From: Bog-1340 sp043818495 | GTDB taxonomy: Bacteria; Patescibacteriota; Minisyncoccia; Phycocordibacterales; GWA1-40-21 | Assembly (NCBI GenBank): GCA_043818495.1 | Contig: JBDRFT010000056.1 | Coordinates: 1 to 27,443 of the forward strand | Reading direction: 5' to 3' | Length of the DNA stretch: 27,443 bases | Part shown: one piece after another, positions 7,580 through 14,021 of the stretch | How the letters are laid out: every line of letters starts with the position of its first letter | Position numbering within the stretch: position 1 is the stretch's first letter | Notes under the pieces: generated by a model | Databases searched by the model: none | What the model was told of the DNA's origin: nothing | Seen by the model: the letters and a program-made list of their open reading frames with translations, nothing else | Translations under genes and position numbers: made by a program

Positions 7580-9472
7580 TTAAGAAAAAATTACTTTTTT
7601 AATAAAAGGAACAATGCCTTTATTATTTTCTAAATTTTCTAAAAATTCTTTTAAAGGAGTTGTTGCTATACAAATATATTTATCTCCTCCACCATAATAA
7701 ATAAAAATTTTTTCATCTTTAATTATTGCTCCGCAAGTAAAAATAATTCCAGGCTTCCAATCATTTTCATACCACATATCAGGTTCAAGTATTGGTATAA
7801 TAGAACGAGCAATTATTTTTGTAGGTTCTTTTAAATCTAAAAGCATTGCACCCATTTTATATTTTTCTGGTTCAGCTAAATCTGTCGCATGATAAAAAAC
7901 TAACCAGCCTTTTTCTGTTTTAACAGGCGGAGGACCAACACTTCTCATTCTATGATGCCATGTAATTTTTTTATTTGGCATTTTTTGAGGATCTGAACTT
8001 ACAAAATTGAGACCTTCTGGTCCAATAGAATCTAAATTATCAATATAATCAATTACAACTTTATTTGAATCAATGGCAAAAAGATTGTGTAAAATAGCAA
8101 ATTTACCATTTATTTTTTCTGGAAATAATACCCAACTTTTATGTCTTTGACCTTGTGGAGAAATGAGTTTTGGTTCACTCCAATTCCATATATTATTTAC
8201 AAAATCACTTTCTTTAATTGAAGATAAACCAACACGAATATTGCTCCAATTATCAAAAGCATTAAAAGTTATATAGATAGTATCATCAATTTTTACAATT
8301 CTTGAATCTTCACATCCACCCCAACTTCCTCCCGAGGGATACATAACTCTATCATATTTATGTTCACCAAGTTTAAATCCAAAATGAGAATATCTTAATG
8401 AAAATGCTGGTTCTGGATAAATAAAATCAACATTAAAACCATCTTTTAATAAAGCATAACCAACTTTTGAAATGCCATCTATTCCCATAGCTCTGAATAA
8501 AATATGAATATTCCCATCTATATTTACAGCAGTTGGATTAAAAGCACATTCAGACATCCATCCTTTTCCATCAATTATTTTTGGGGAAATTATAGGATTT
8601 TTATGATGTCTGCTTAATATTTTAATTTTTTCTTTTGTAAGATTTGAAGAAAAAGGAATATTTAAAGAAGTTGTAAATATTCCAGTATTTTTTGAATACC
8701 AATAAATAGTCATTTCATTTTTCATAAAAAATATACCCTTGCAAATAAAATCTTTTTGATATGGGACTTGCTCCTCAAAAATAGGTTCATCTGCGCGCCA
8801 AATAATATTATGCGGATTTGACAAAGAAAACATCGCTACTCCTATTTGTATTTTTAATTTATCACCATCTTTAATTGAAGAATCATAAAAAACCAAAATA
8901 CCTTTTTCGGTTATTTTTGAAGCAATAAATTTTAATTTTTCTTTATCAAAAAAAGCTGGTCTCGGTTTTAATAATGGTTCTTTATTCTTTTTTGTTTTAA
9001 GAAAATCTGGAGAAGAAATATTATAAATAGAAGATTCTCCATAATAAATAAAATAATTTTTTTCTTGTTTATAATCAGAAATCACACCACCAATTTCTTT
9101 TATTTTTGAAATTGAATTTTGAATTACCCAAATATTTTCTTTTTTAGAAATCGCCCAATAAAGATGTTTATTCTCGCCTTTTTTATAAATAAAAGTAATT
9201 ATTTTTTTATTATCAATTTTGGAAGAAATTATATTATCAATATTTTCTAGTTTTAATTTTTTTCCTAAAAATTTATTTTTAAAAATAATAATCTCTTTCT
9301 TTTCAGAAAAATGGCTTGGGTCATTTTTTTTACTTGAAACAATATAAATATTATCAGGATTTTCTTTTACTCTGCAAAAAATATAATGATTATTATTATT
9401 TTCGTAAAGACCAAGAAGAATAATATTTTCATTATTTATATTTTCTAATTCTTTTTTATTTTTTGAAATCAT
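7580..9472 (-). CDS. Divergent tandem GH130-like propeller protein with a degenerate N-terminal half
   Basis: Paralogue of the downstream gene, about 630 residues from the ATG at 9472. A TTG 45 bases upstream would add a hydrophobic tail, but it lies inside a hairpin, so I reject it. The C-terminal propeller (about 290-630) is well preserved: ECAFNPTA, ILFRAMG, GCEDSR at 386-391 (Pro of EDPR replaced by Ser), FPEKI at 450-454, and terminal IFIYYGGGDK. The N-terminal half (1-280) keeps the length and a few blade-like strings (IYYGES, LLKPRP, VAMFSLSNP) but has no EDPR or FPEK motif, so it is probably catalytically dead and may act as a structural or binding domain. It is the first gene of the pair. 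What sugar it acts on is unknown. Confidence 0.8.
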   Translation of the reverse strand: MISKNKKELENINNENIILLGLYENNNNHYIFCRVKENPDNIYIVSSKKNDPSHFSEKKEIIIFKNKFLGKKLKLENIDNIISSKIDNKKIITFIYKKGENKHLYWAISKKENIWVIQNSISKIKEIGGVISDYKQEKNYFIYYGESSIYNISSPDFLKTKKNKEPLLKPRPAFFDKEKLKFIASKITEKGILVFYDSSIKDGDKLKIQIGVAMFSLSNPHNIIWRADEPIFEEQVPYQKDFICKGIFFMKNEMTIYWYSKNTGIFTTSLNIPFSSNLTKEKIKILSRHHKNPIISPKIIDGKGWMSECAFNPTAVNIDGNIHILFRAMGIDGISKVGYALLKDGFNVDFIYPEPAFSLRYSHFGFKLGEHKYDRVMYPSGGSWGGCEDSRIVKIDDTIYITFNAFDNWSNIRVGLSSIKESDFVNNIWNWSEPKLISPQGQRHKSWVLFPEKINGKFAILHNLFAIDSNKVVIDYIDNLDSIGPEGLNFVSSDPQKMPNKKITWHHRMRSVGPPPVKTEKGWLVFYHATDLAEPEKYKMGAMLLDLKEPTKIIARSIIPILEPDMWYENDWKPGIIFTCGAIIKDEKIFIYYGGGDKYICIATTPLKEFLENLENNKGIVPFIKKVIFS

Positions 9473-9512
9473 ATAATTAAAAAAACTAATACAAAATTTA
9501 TTAACACAAAAA

Positions 9513-9537
9513 AACAACTTTTATTTTAAAGGTTGTT
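9513..9537. promoter_or_regulatory. 10-bp hairpin upstream of the GH130 pair
   Basis: AACAACTTTT (9513-9522) and AAAGGTTGTT (9528-9537) pair with one G-T. It lies 41 bases before the chosen start at 9472 and directly after the stop of the transposase remnant, so it could be either a terminator of the remnant or a leader hairpin. Confidence 0.4.
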
Positions 9538-9755
9538 TATATTATATTATTTTTAAATATTTTATGCAAATATTTTATGCAAATTAATGAATAACCCCAC
9601 CCTCTTTTGCACTCTGCTGATAATTTACTCACATAATACCCTGAACTATTTAAAACAGCAAACAACAACGGTGTTAATTTATTCTTGAAAGCACAATGAA
9701 CTCTTTTGGTATTGTAGAAGATTAAATAATCTTTTAGTTTTTCATTACAAAAAAA
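9537..9755 (-). pseudogene. Remnant of an rve-type (IS3/IS481-like) transposase C-terminus
   Basis: On the minus strand a frame without a proper start, closed upstream by TGA at 9758-9756, reads NEKLKDYLIFYNTKRVHC followed by AFKNKLTPLLFAVL and further residues to a TAA at 9539-9537. The pattern L..YL.FYN..R.H.A...LTP is the hallmark of the C-terminal end of DDE (rve) integrase-core transposases of the IS3/IS481 groups. Only about 70 codons remain, with no DDE catalytic domain and no visible inverted repeats, so it is a dead fragment. The active promoter of the neighbouring plus-strand gene begins at its truncated edge. Confidence 0.65.
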
Positions 9756-9759
9756 TCAT

Positions 9760-9788
9760 TTGACATTAAAAGTCAAGTAGTGTATAAT
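9760..9788 (+). promoter_or_regulatory. Consensus sigma70-type promoter
   Basis: Perfect TTGACA (9760-9765), a 17-base spacer ending in TG, and perfect TATAAT (9783-9788). Transcription should start near 9795, giving a leader of about 32 bases with no Shine-Dalgarno sequence before the ATG at 9827. It is the strongest promoter seen in the window. Confidence 0.9.
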
Positions 9789-9826
9789 AGCATCTAGTTA
9801 ATTTATTAAAAAATTTAAAAAATAAA

Positions 9827-10873
9827 ATGAAAGAAACAATAAATAAAAAAACAGTTTGGGAAAAAATTAAGGAATCTTTTACTTCGGCTTTAATATCAGC
9901 TGGGATTGTCCTTATTGTATTATTATTAATTTATATTCCTTTTAAAATTATACCTGCTATATATGGAAATGGTTCACGTTTTGTTGCCACTACCCTTTAT
10001 TCTTTACTTATTCCGGGAGATGTAAGTTCAACTTCAACTTCAATTTCAGAAAATATAAATTCAAATGCAAGTTCAACTTTAAAACAAAATAAAAATGATA
10101 TTATAAATAATAATGACAAATTGACAGAAAAATCAAAAGTTAATTATAAATCGGTGCCTAATTATTATGGCAAATCAGATTTACAAATTACTCTTATCGG
10201 AACTGGTATTATTGATTCTGCATCTAAACAATTTATGTTAACAAATTATGCGGGCTATAATGATGAAATTGCTATAAAATTTGAAGTAAAAAATATTGGA
10301 ACAAATATTTCTGGTGAATGGAAATTGAGAATTAATACTCCTTCAAAAACAACTCCTTATTATGATTCTCCTTATCAAGTTTCTATAAGACCCGGAGACA
10401 AAATTATTTTTACAACAAGTTTTAATAGTCCAATAAATACAGGAATTAATACTGCATATATAACAGCTGACCCATTAAATATGATTAATGAATATTTGGA
10501 AAATAATAATTTACTTATAGTTCCAATTAAAATAGAAGGGACTTTTTATAGTTATAATAATAATTACAATTATGGAAATAAAGCGGTAATATCAAATCTT
10601 CCATATGGTTCTTTATATACTTGGACAAATTTAAATGTAAATTGTTATGCTAATCCGCAAACATCATATATAGGCAGTCCGATTACTTGGTATGCTACGG
10701 TTTCAGGAGGAAATGGATATTATTCATATTCATGGGCTGGCTCAGATTTATTAAATTCAAATGAAAGTGCTATTACAAAAACATATTATTCTTCAGGAAA
10801 TAAAACAGCTTCTATTACAGTAATTTCAAATGGCGTATCAGTGACAAAACAATGTAATGCGTATGTAAATTAA
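9827..10873 (+). CDS. Membrane-anchored surface protein with CARDB-like and PKD-like domains
   Basis: The protein has 348 residues. Residues 1-17 are charged and probably cytoplasmic; a strong transmembrane helix spans about 19-44, and a second, weaker hydrophobic stretch about 52-63. A Ser/Thr/Asn-rich linker follows (65-95). Residues about 115-235 resemble a CARDB-type immunoglobulin-like adhesion domain (IAIKFEVKNIGTNISGEWKL, ...SIRPGDKI..., ITADPLNMINEYLENNN). Residues about 265-348 resemble a PKD-like beta-sandwich (GSPITWYATVSGGNGYYSYS ... ASITVISNG). Two Cys residues (in NVNCYANP and KQCNAY) could form a disulfide outside the cell. The fold assignment is from pattern only. The role may be surface attachment; the strong promoter suggests high expression. 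A terminator follows at 10973. Confidence 0.7.
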   Translation: MKETINKKTVWEKIKESFTSALISAGIVLIVLLLIYIPFKIIPAIYGNGSRFVATTLYSLLIPGDVSSTSTSISENINSNASSTLKQNKNDIINNNDKLTEKSKVNYKSVPNYYGKSDLQITLIGTGIIDSASKQFMLTNYAGYNDEIAIKFEVKNIGTNISGEWKLRINTPSKTTPYYDSPYQVSIRPGDKIIFTTSFNSPINTGINTAYITADPLNMINEYLENNNLLIVPIKIEGTFYSYNNNYNYGNKAVISNLPYGSLYTWTNLNVNCYANPQTSYIGSPITWYATVSGGNGYYSYSWAGSDLLNSNESAITKTYYSSGNKTASITVISNGVSVTKQCNAYVN

Positions 10874-10972
10874 AATAGAATATGGAATGTGGAATAAAGA
10901 ATATTGAATATGGAATATGGAAAAAAAATTTAGTAATTAAAAAAATTTAAAAAATAAAAAATTAGCAACTAA

Positions 10973-11010
10973 GCAAAATGGGTTTTCGGCTCCGCCGAAA
11001 ACCCTTTTGC
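10973..11010. terminator. Palindrome family A, copy 4
   Basis: GCAAAATGGGTTTTCGGC pairs with GCCGAAAACCCTTTTGC (loop TCC, one bulged T), followed by a T-run. It lies between two plus-strand genes, so it should end the upstream transcript. Confidence 0.75.
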
Positions 11011-11045
11011 TTTTTTATTTTTTATTTCTATGTTAATATAATATT

Positions 11046-11450
11046 ATGTTAAATATATTTCCACATTTATTAACATTTAGTGTTCTCTCACCTTTTATAT
11101 TGAGAGTTGTTTTGGGTTTTATTATTATAAATCTTGGATATTTAAAATTAAAAAAAGAAAAAGAACTTTGGCAAAAACTTTTTGAAATAATAAAAATAGA
11201 ACCAGCTAAAATTTTTGTAAAAGTTTTAGCTTTTGTAGAAATTATTGGAGGACTTATATTAATAATGGGAGCTTATACTCAATTAATTGCAATAATATTT
11301 ACCATATTATTTTTTTGTGAAATGGTATTAGAATATAAGGAATCAAATTTAGAAAAAAGAAATCTTACTTTTTATATTTTAATGTTCACAATTTCTTTTT
11401 CCTTAATTTTTTTAGGTGCAGGAATTTTTGCTTTTGATTTGCCTCTTTAA
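11046..11450 (+). CDS. DoxX-family membrane protein
   Basis: A small integral membrane protein of 134 residues with four hydrophobic helices at about 10-34, 53-76, 80-97 and 108-130. The first helix has the DoxX-type pattern (PFILRVVLGFIIINLGYLKL), and the second carries the family-typical Glu and Gly residues (AFVEIIGGLILIMGAYTQL). DoxX-type proteins are often associated with redox or quinone chemistry, but the family is functionally broad and no specific role can be claimed. The ATG at 11046 is close behind TAATATAAT, which may be the -10 region. It converges with the small minus-strand gene two bases downstream. Confidence 0.75.
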   Translation: MLNIFPHLLTFSVLSPFILRVVLGFIIINLGYLKLKKEKELWQKLFEIIKIEPAKIFVKVLAFVEIIGGLILIMGAYTQLIAIIFTILFFCEMVLEYKESNLEKRNLTFYILMFTISFSLIFLGAGIFAFDLPL

Positions 11451-11452
11451 TT

Positions 11453-11732
11453 TCAAATTTTTTGTTTGTTTTTATAGGCTTCGTATCTTTTGATAAATTC
11501 ATCAATATCATCTTTGTGAATTTTAACATCACAATAATTACCTGGATCTCCCGTAATGCGAAGATTTTTCCCTAAATTTGGGCAGTCGCAACTTTTATCT
11601 CCAAAAGCGTAATCAACACCAGTGACATTGTTTATTAAGAAGTTTCCTTGATACATCACCAAAATTAACGAAGCCGTCCTTGTCTACTTTAAAAGTTGTT
11701 TTTTGTTCAAACGATTTTTCTCTAGATTCCAT
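11453..11732 (-). pseudogene. Small Cys-containing protein gene split by a frameshift
   Basis: Two minus-strand frames look like one gene. The first begins with ATG at 11732 (MESREKSFEQKTTFKVDKDG then FVNFGDV) and runs into a TGA at 11615-11613. The second overlaps it and continues from about 11655 with MYQGNFLINN, then a Cys-rich segment (KSCDCPNLGK, GNYCDVKIHK), ending at 11453. Joining them near FVNFG/MYQGNF needs a net +1 shift and would give about 95 residues with three Cys that could bind a metal. The alternative is a 67-residue protein starting at the internal ATG at 11656. I do not recognise the family. Cause (mutation, sequencing error or recoding) is undecided. Confidence 0.5.
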
Positions 11733-12048
11733 ATGATTATAGTTAAAAAAATTTTAAAATTATTTTTTATTTCCGATAACGTATTAGAATAAGCAGAGAA
11801 GCAAAACCCTGGCCAGTTTACTTAAAGAAATGGGGTTATGTTAAAATTAAAAAATTATAGTTACAAAACTATAAAAAGTTATTTATTTTATGTCCGTGAT
11901 TTTTTGTTTGCATACAGATATATTATACTTATTATCTGTTGCGTTAAATTATTGACTATAATATAAATAACATTACTAATAATTATAACATAAATAAAAT
12001 TATAAAGTTTATTAAATTGCTAATTAAAAAAATAAAAATATTTAAAAT

Positions 12049-12080
12049 TTTGGTCACTCTCTTTAATGAGAGTGACCAAA
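12049..12080. repeat. Palindrome family D, copy 1
   Basis: TTTGGTCACTCTC (12049-12061) and GAGAGTGACCAAA (12068-12080) pair perfectly over 13 bp. The 45 bases following the stem also match the flank of copy 3 at 18507 with only a few differences. A degenerate relative (GCCACTCTCTC) lies at 12115-12152. Confidence 0.85.
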
Positions 12081-12216
12081 CTTTTTACCAAATTTTTTAT
12101 CTCACTATTATTTTTTTTAGTTAGCCACTCTCTCTAAGGAAAGCAACTAAAAATTTTTGTTTTTTTATTTTATTGCTCTCCCTAAAAAATAACTAAACTT
12201 TTTTTATTCTTATCAA

Positions 12217-12239
12217 AGTTGGATGTCGGATATCCAACT
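12217..12239. repeat. AGTTGGAT-type hairpin
   Basis: AGTTGGATGTC and GATATCCAACT pair around a single G. Related to the larger hairpin at 5427-5470. A separate CCAAGG / CCTTGG hairpin follows at 12265-12281. Confidence 0.6.
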
Positions 12240-12288
12240 CTGAGTTTTCTTTTTTTAATTTTGTCCAAGGCCGGACCTTGGTAAACAT

Positions 12289-12570
12289 TTAATTTAATCT
12301 CAAAATAGTTTTTAATTTGAAAGAAATTAAATAAAAAATAAATATTATTAAAATAAAAAAATAAGCAAAATTTAAACCAAAAATATTTCCACCACCATAT
12401 AATAAATTTATAAGAAAAATCCAAATAATAGCTTCTATAAAATTATTGAAAAGAAAAATTGCCAAAAATATTAAAAAAACTGATATATAAATAGGCAAAA
12501 TAAACACAGACAAAACAATCAGTAAATCTGAAAAAAATCTAAATGTTTTTATATGAGAATTTGATATCAT
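12289..12570 (-). CDS. Small membrane protein, unknown function
   Basis: The protein has 93 residues. A short basic N-terminus (MISNSHIKTFRF) is followed by hydrophobic helices at about 13-42, 45-58 and 65-86, with a Gly-rich turn LLYGGGN near 57-63 and a basic end. The hydrophobic pattern with FILP early and the Leu-Tyr-Gly turn is ordered enough that I consider it a real gene, and I recall similar short proteins in Parcubacteria genomes, but I cannot name a family. The overlapping frame at 12182-12424 is a shadow. It has no Shine-Dalgarno sequence. A TAAAAT box (12583-12578) ends seven bases before the ATG. Confidence 0.6.
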   Translation of the reverse strand: MISNSHIKTFRFFSDLLIVLSVFILPIYISVFLIFLAIFLFNNFIEAIIWIFLINLLYGGGNIFGLNFAYFFILIIFIFYLISFKLKTILRLN

Positions 12571-12629
12571 TTTTATAATTTTAAAAAGTAATTAATTTTT
12601 TTAATAAAAGCAATAAACAAATTAAAACT

Positions 12630-12670
12630 AACTATCATTTTATACATATTATCATATCAAAATGATAGTT
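12630..12670. repeat. 12-bp inverted repeat AACTATCATTTT
   Basis: Perfect arms 12630-12641 and 12659-12670 around a 17-base loop, in the divergent spacer between the small membrane protein and the mini-gene. Possible operator or terminator; nothing more can be said. Confidence 0.6.
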
Positions 12671-12752
12671 AAAAACAATATTTTTTTTAGTTTGTAATTT
12701 GTAGAAATAAATTGATATAAGATTTCTCAGTTGGAAAAAAAAATAAAAAAAC

Positions 12753-12781
12753 TTGACAAAAAAATTAAGATATGCTTTACT
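12753..12781 (+). promoter_or_regulatory. Predicted promoter of the 51-codon mini-gene
   Basis: Perfect TTGACA (12753-12758), a 17-base spacer and TTTACT (12776-12781). The start would be near 12788, so the long hairpin at 12828-12885 lies wholly within the leader RNA. Confidence 0.5.
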
Positions 12782-12827
12782 TGCTTTGAATTCATGACAT
12801 AAGTTCTTTAAAAATTAAAAAGAAAAT

Positions 12828-12885
12828 GTTGAATTTTAGCATCAAGTTTTAAAAATAATTTTAAAACTTGATGCTGAAATTCAGC
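12828..12885 (+). promoter_or_regulatory. 27-bp leader hairpin
   Basis: Arms 12828-12854 and 12859-12885 pair over 27 bp around the tetraloop ATAA, with only two G-T pairs and no mismatch. It ends 15 bases before the Shine-Dalgarno sequence of the 51-codon gene. Such a long near-perfect duplex is a potential RNase III substrate. Confidence 0.85.
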
Positions 12886-12913
12886 AAATTTAAAATAAAA
12901 GAGGTGAAAAAAA

Positions 12914-13069
12914 ATGGAAATAGAAAAAAAGGATATTATAGAGACAAAAGAAACCTTAACAAGGATCGCGGACGCGCTGGAGGGGATTGAGAGGTTAGTG
13001 CGTGAAGTAAAGGAATATTATATGAGAAAAAAACCTTTCCTTATGCCTTGCTCTTACTCTACAAAATAA
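12914..13069 (+). CDS. 51-residue charged protein of a self-contained mini-gene
   Basis: ATG at 12914, seven bases after a clear Shine-Dalgarno sequence GAGGTG (12901-12906), which is exceptional in this window; the TAA ends at 13069. The protein starts MEIEKKDIIETKETLTRIAD and continues ALEGIERLVREVKEYYMRKK, a likely amphipathic helix with regular Leu/Ile spacing, then a short tail PFLMPCSYSTK with one Cys. The central codons (ATCGCGGACGCGCTGGAGGG) are far richer in G+C than the neighbours, suggesting transfer or strong selection. Promoter, long hairpin, Shine-Dalgarno sequence, frame and terminators together form a complete transcription unit of about 350 bases. No function can be assigned; a helical regulator, or the short partner of a small regulatory RNA, are possibilities. 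Confidence 0.65.
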   Translation: MEIEKKDIIETKETLTRIADALEGIERLVREVKEYYMRKKPFLMPCSYSTK

Positions 13070-13108
13070 GAATCGCGTACTCACCAAAAATCTGCTAGTT
13101 AAATTAAA

Positions 13109-13140
13109 TGGGAGAAAAATGCCCCCTCATTTTTCTCCCA
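13109..13140 (+). terminator. Hairpin after the mini-gene
   Basis: TGGGAGAAAAATG and CATTTTTCTCCCA pair perfectly over 13 bp around CCCCCT. A second hairpin, AAAATGAGAGG / CCTCTCATTTT, follows at 13147-13173 and continues into a T-run, so the pair probably ends the mini-gene transcript. Confidence 0.65.
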
Positions 13141-13146
13141 CCTTCT

Positions 13147-13173
13147 AAAATGAGAGGCAAGACCTCTCATTTT
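13147..13173 (+). terminator. Second hairpin with T-run
   Basis: Eleven-bp arms (13147-13157 and 13163-13173), loop CAAGA, followed by further T residues. Similar to the short hairpin at 5479-5499. Confidence 0.6.
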
Positions 13174-13269
13174 TTATATATTTATCAAATATCAAATATT
13201 AAATATTTTTTACATAGTTCTATTTTTTTTATAAAGGTCAAACAAATAGCAAAATAAAAAAATTCATTA

Positions 13270-13298
13270 TTTCAAAGTTCAGTTGGTGAACTTTAAAA
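13270..13298. repeat. Palindrome family C, copy 1
   Basis: TTTCAAAGTTCA and TGAACTTTAAAA pair with one mismatch around GTTGG. With family B copy 2, which follows it, it forms an inverted copy of the 18208-18307 block. Confidence 0.75.
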
Positions 13299-13330
13299 TA
13301 AATAAAAAATAAAAAAAATAAAAATAAAAA

Positions 13331-13368
13331 TGTCTACGGAAAACACTACCTAGTGTTTTCTGTAGACA
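13331..13368. repeat. Palindrome family B, copy 2
   Basis: TGTCTACGGAAAACACTA and TAGTGTTTTCTGTAGACA flank CC; 18-bp arms with one G-T, flanked by A and T runs. It is in the inverse orientation to copies 1 and 3, judged from the flanks. Confidence 0.85.
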
Positions 13369-13450
13369 TTTTTGTTTTAGAAAAAATTGAGAAAAATTAG
13401 TTTAAAAAAAATTTAAAAAATAAAAAAAATAATTGTTGTGGGGGTTTATA

Positions 13451-13500
13451 ATTTTTTAACTTTATAACTTTACAAATTTTATAACTTTTTACTATTATTC
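13451..13500 (+). repeat. ACTTTATAA-type degenerate repeat
   Basis: Units such as AACTTTATAACTTTACAAA and TTTATAACTTTTTAC lie about 70 bases upstream of tRNA-Ser. Same family as the tract before rnc. Confidence 0.5.
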
Positions 13501-13568
13501 AACTTTTCAAATTAATAAAAATATGATTAAATTAAATTCTGATAAAAAAAGTGTTTAATAATTTTTAA

Positions 13569-13657
13569 GGAGAGGTGTCAGAGTGGTCTAATGTACTTCT
13601 TTGCTAAAGAAGTGGACTCTTTAAACGGTCCCGCGAGTTCGAATCTCGCCCTCTCCG
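13569..13657 (+). tRNA. tRNA-Ser(GCT)
   Basis: Class II tRNA of 89 bases. The acceptor stem is GGAGAGG / CCTCTCC, the anticodon arm CTTCT-TTGCTAA-AGAAG (anticodon GCT), a long variable arm lies around GGACTCTTTAAACGGTCC, the T arm is GCGAG-TTCGAAT-CTCGC and the discriminator is G. The gene continues GCAG instead of GCCA, so CCA is not encoded. Its 3' end is duplicated downstream in both orientations. Confidence 0.95.
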
Positions 13658-13842
13658 CAGTTTTGAACGCAGTGAAAAACTGCGGAGAGGAGCAAGCAAA
13701 CTGCTTTGCTTGCGTGCGAGATTCGAAAGATTTTTCTTTATAAATTTTTATGAACAATAAAAATTTATGGAAAAATACCTGGCTATGTAATAGCCGAAAC
13801 CGCCCTCTCCGCCAGTTTTGAACGCAGTGAAAAACTGCGGAG
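13647..13842 (+). repeat. Direct and inverted partial copies of the tRNA-Ser 3' end
   Basis: The 41 bases 13647-13687 (tRNA 3' end plus AGTTTTGAACGCAGTG...) recur at 13801-13842 with a single inserted C, which turns GCAG into GCCAG, so the second copy carries CCA. In addition, 13680-13690 is the exact reverse complement of 13650-13660 and 13716-13727 that of 13638-13649. The inverted copy is interrupted by a 25-base insert (13691-13715) that is itself a hairpin. Confidence 0.85.
13682..13812 (+). other. Possible branched structured RNA next to tRNA-Ser
   Basis: GCGGAGAGG (13682-13690) can pair with CCTCTCCGC (13804-13812), closing three further stem-loops. These are GCAAGCAAA/TTTGCTTGC (13692-13713), ATTTTTC/GAAAAAT enclosing a perfect 12-bp stem (13730-13776), and GGCTAT/ATAGCC (13781-13795). 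The shape is a four-way junction ending in CCA-like bases. It could equally be debris of repeat insertion, and no promoter of its own is seen. Confidence 0.35.
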
Positions 13843-13861
13843 TATATTAAAAATAGCTCGA

Positions 13862-13920
13862 ACGGAATTCTTCCCTCGCCCGCCTGTGGCGGGCTCGGGT
13901 CGGGAGGGCAAAAAATCCGT
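13862..13920. repeat. GC-rich hairpin GCCCGCC / GGCGGGC
   Basis: The perfect core stem (13878-13884 with 13888-13894, loop TGT) sits inside weaker outer pairing (ACGGA 13862-13866 with TCCGT 13916-13920). Its base composition is strikingly unlike the surrounding AT-rich DNA, as in an inserted palindromic unit. Confidence 0.6.
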
Positions 13921-14021
13921 GCGGCTTTGCCACAAAAATTAACAATTTCAAGTTTTTTTTAGAGGTGCATTATTTCGTAAATTTGAAGGTAGAAAGCATT
14001 TGGTTAAAAGTGGCTAAATCT

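Larger units (their letters stand above)
11733..12288. other. Long spacer, palindromes only
   Basis: No gene is recognised. The stretch 11790-11850 contains a short open frame reading REAKPWPVYLKKWGYVKIKK, too short and startless to call. The rest is AT-rich DNA plus the hairpins listed separately. Confidence 0.5.
13174..13568. other. Repeat-filled spacer before tRNA-Ser
   Basis: Contains family C copy 1, family B copy 2 and an ACTTTATAA-type tract (13451-13500). No gene is visible. Confidence 0.6.

Noticed and set aside
9472..9517. Upstream TTG start giving the second GH130-like protein a hydrophobic N-terminus
   Set aside because: The TTG lies inside a hairpin and the added residues look like translated spacer; the ATG at 9472 is preferred.
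11790..11851. Short plus-strand frame REAKPWPVYLKKWGYVK
   Set aside because: No start codon and only about 25 codons; it faintly recalls the end of the transposase remnant at 9580 but the similarity is too small to claim.
12182..12424. 80-codon minus-strand frame
   Set aside because: It overlaps the better supported 93-residue membrane protein in another frame and ends in hairpin sequence.
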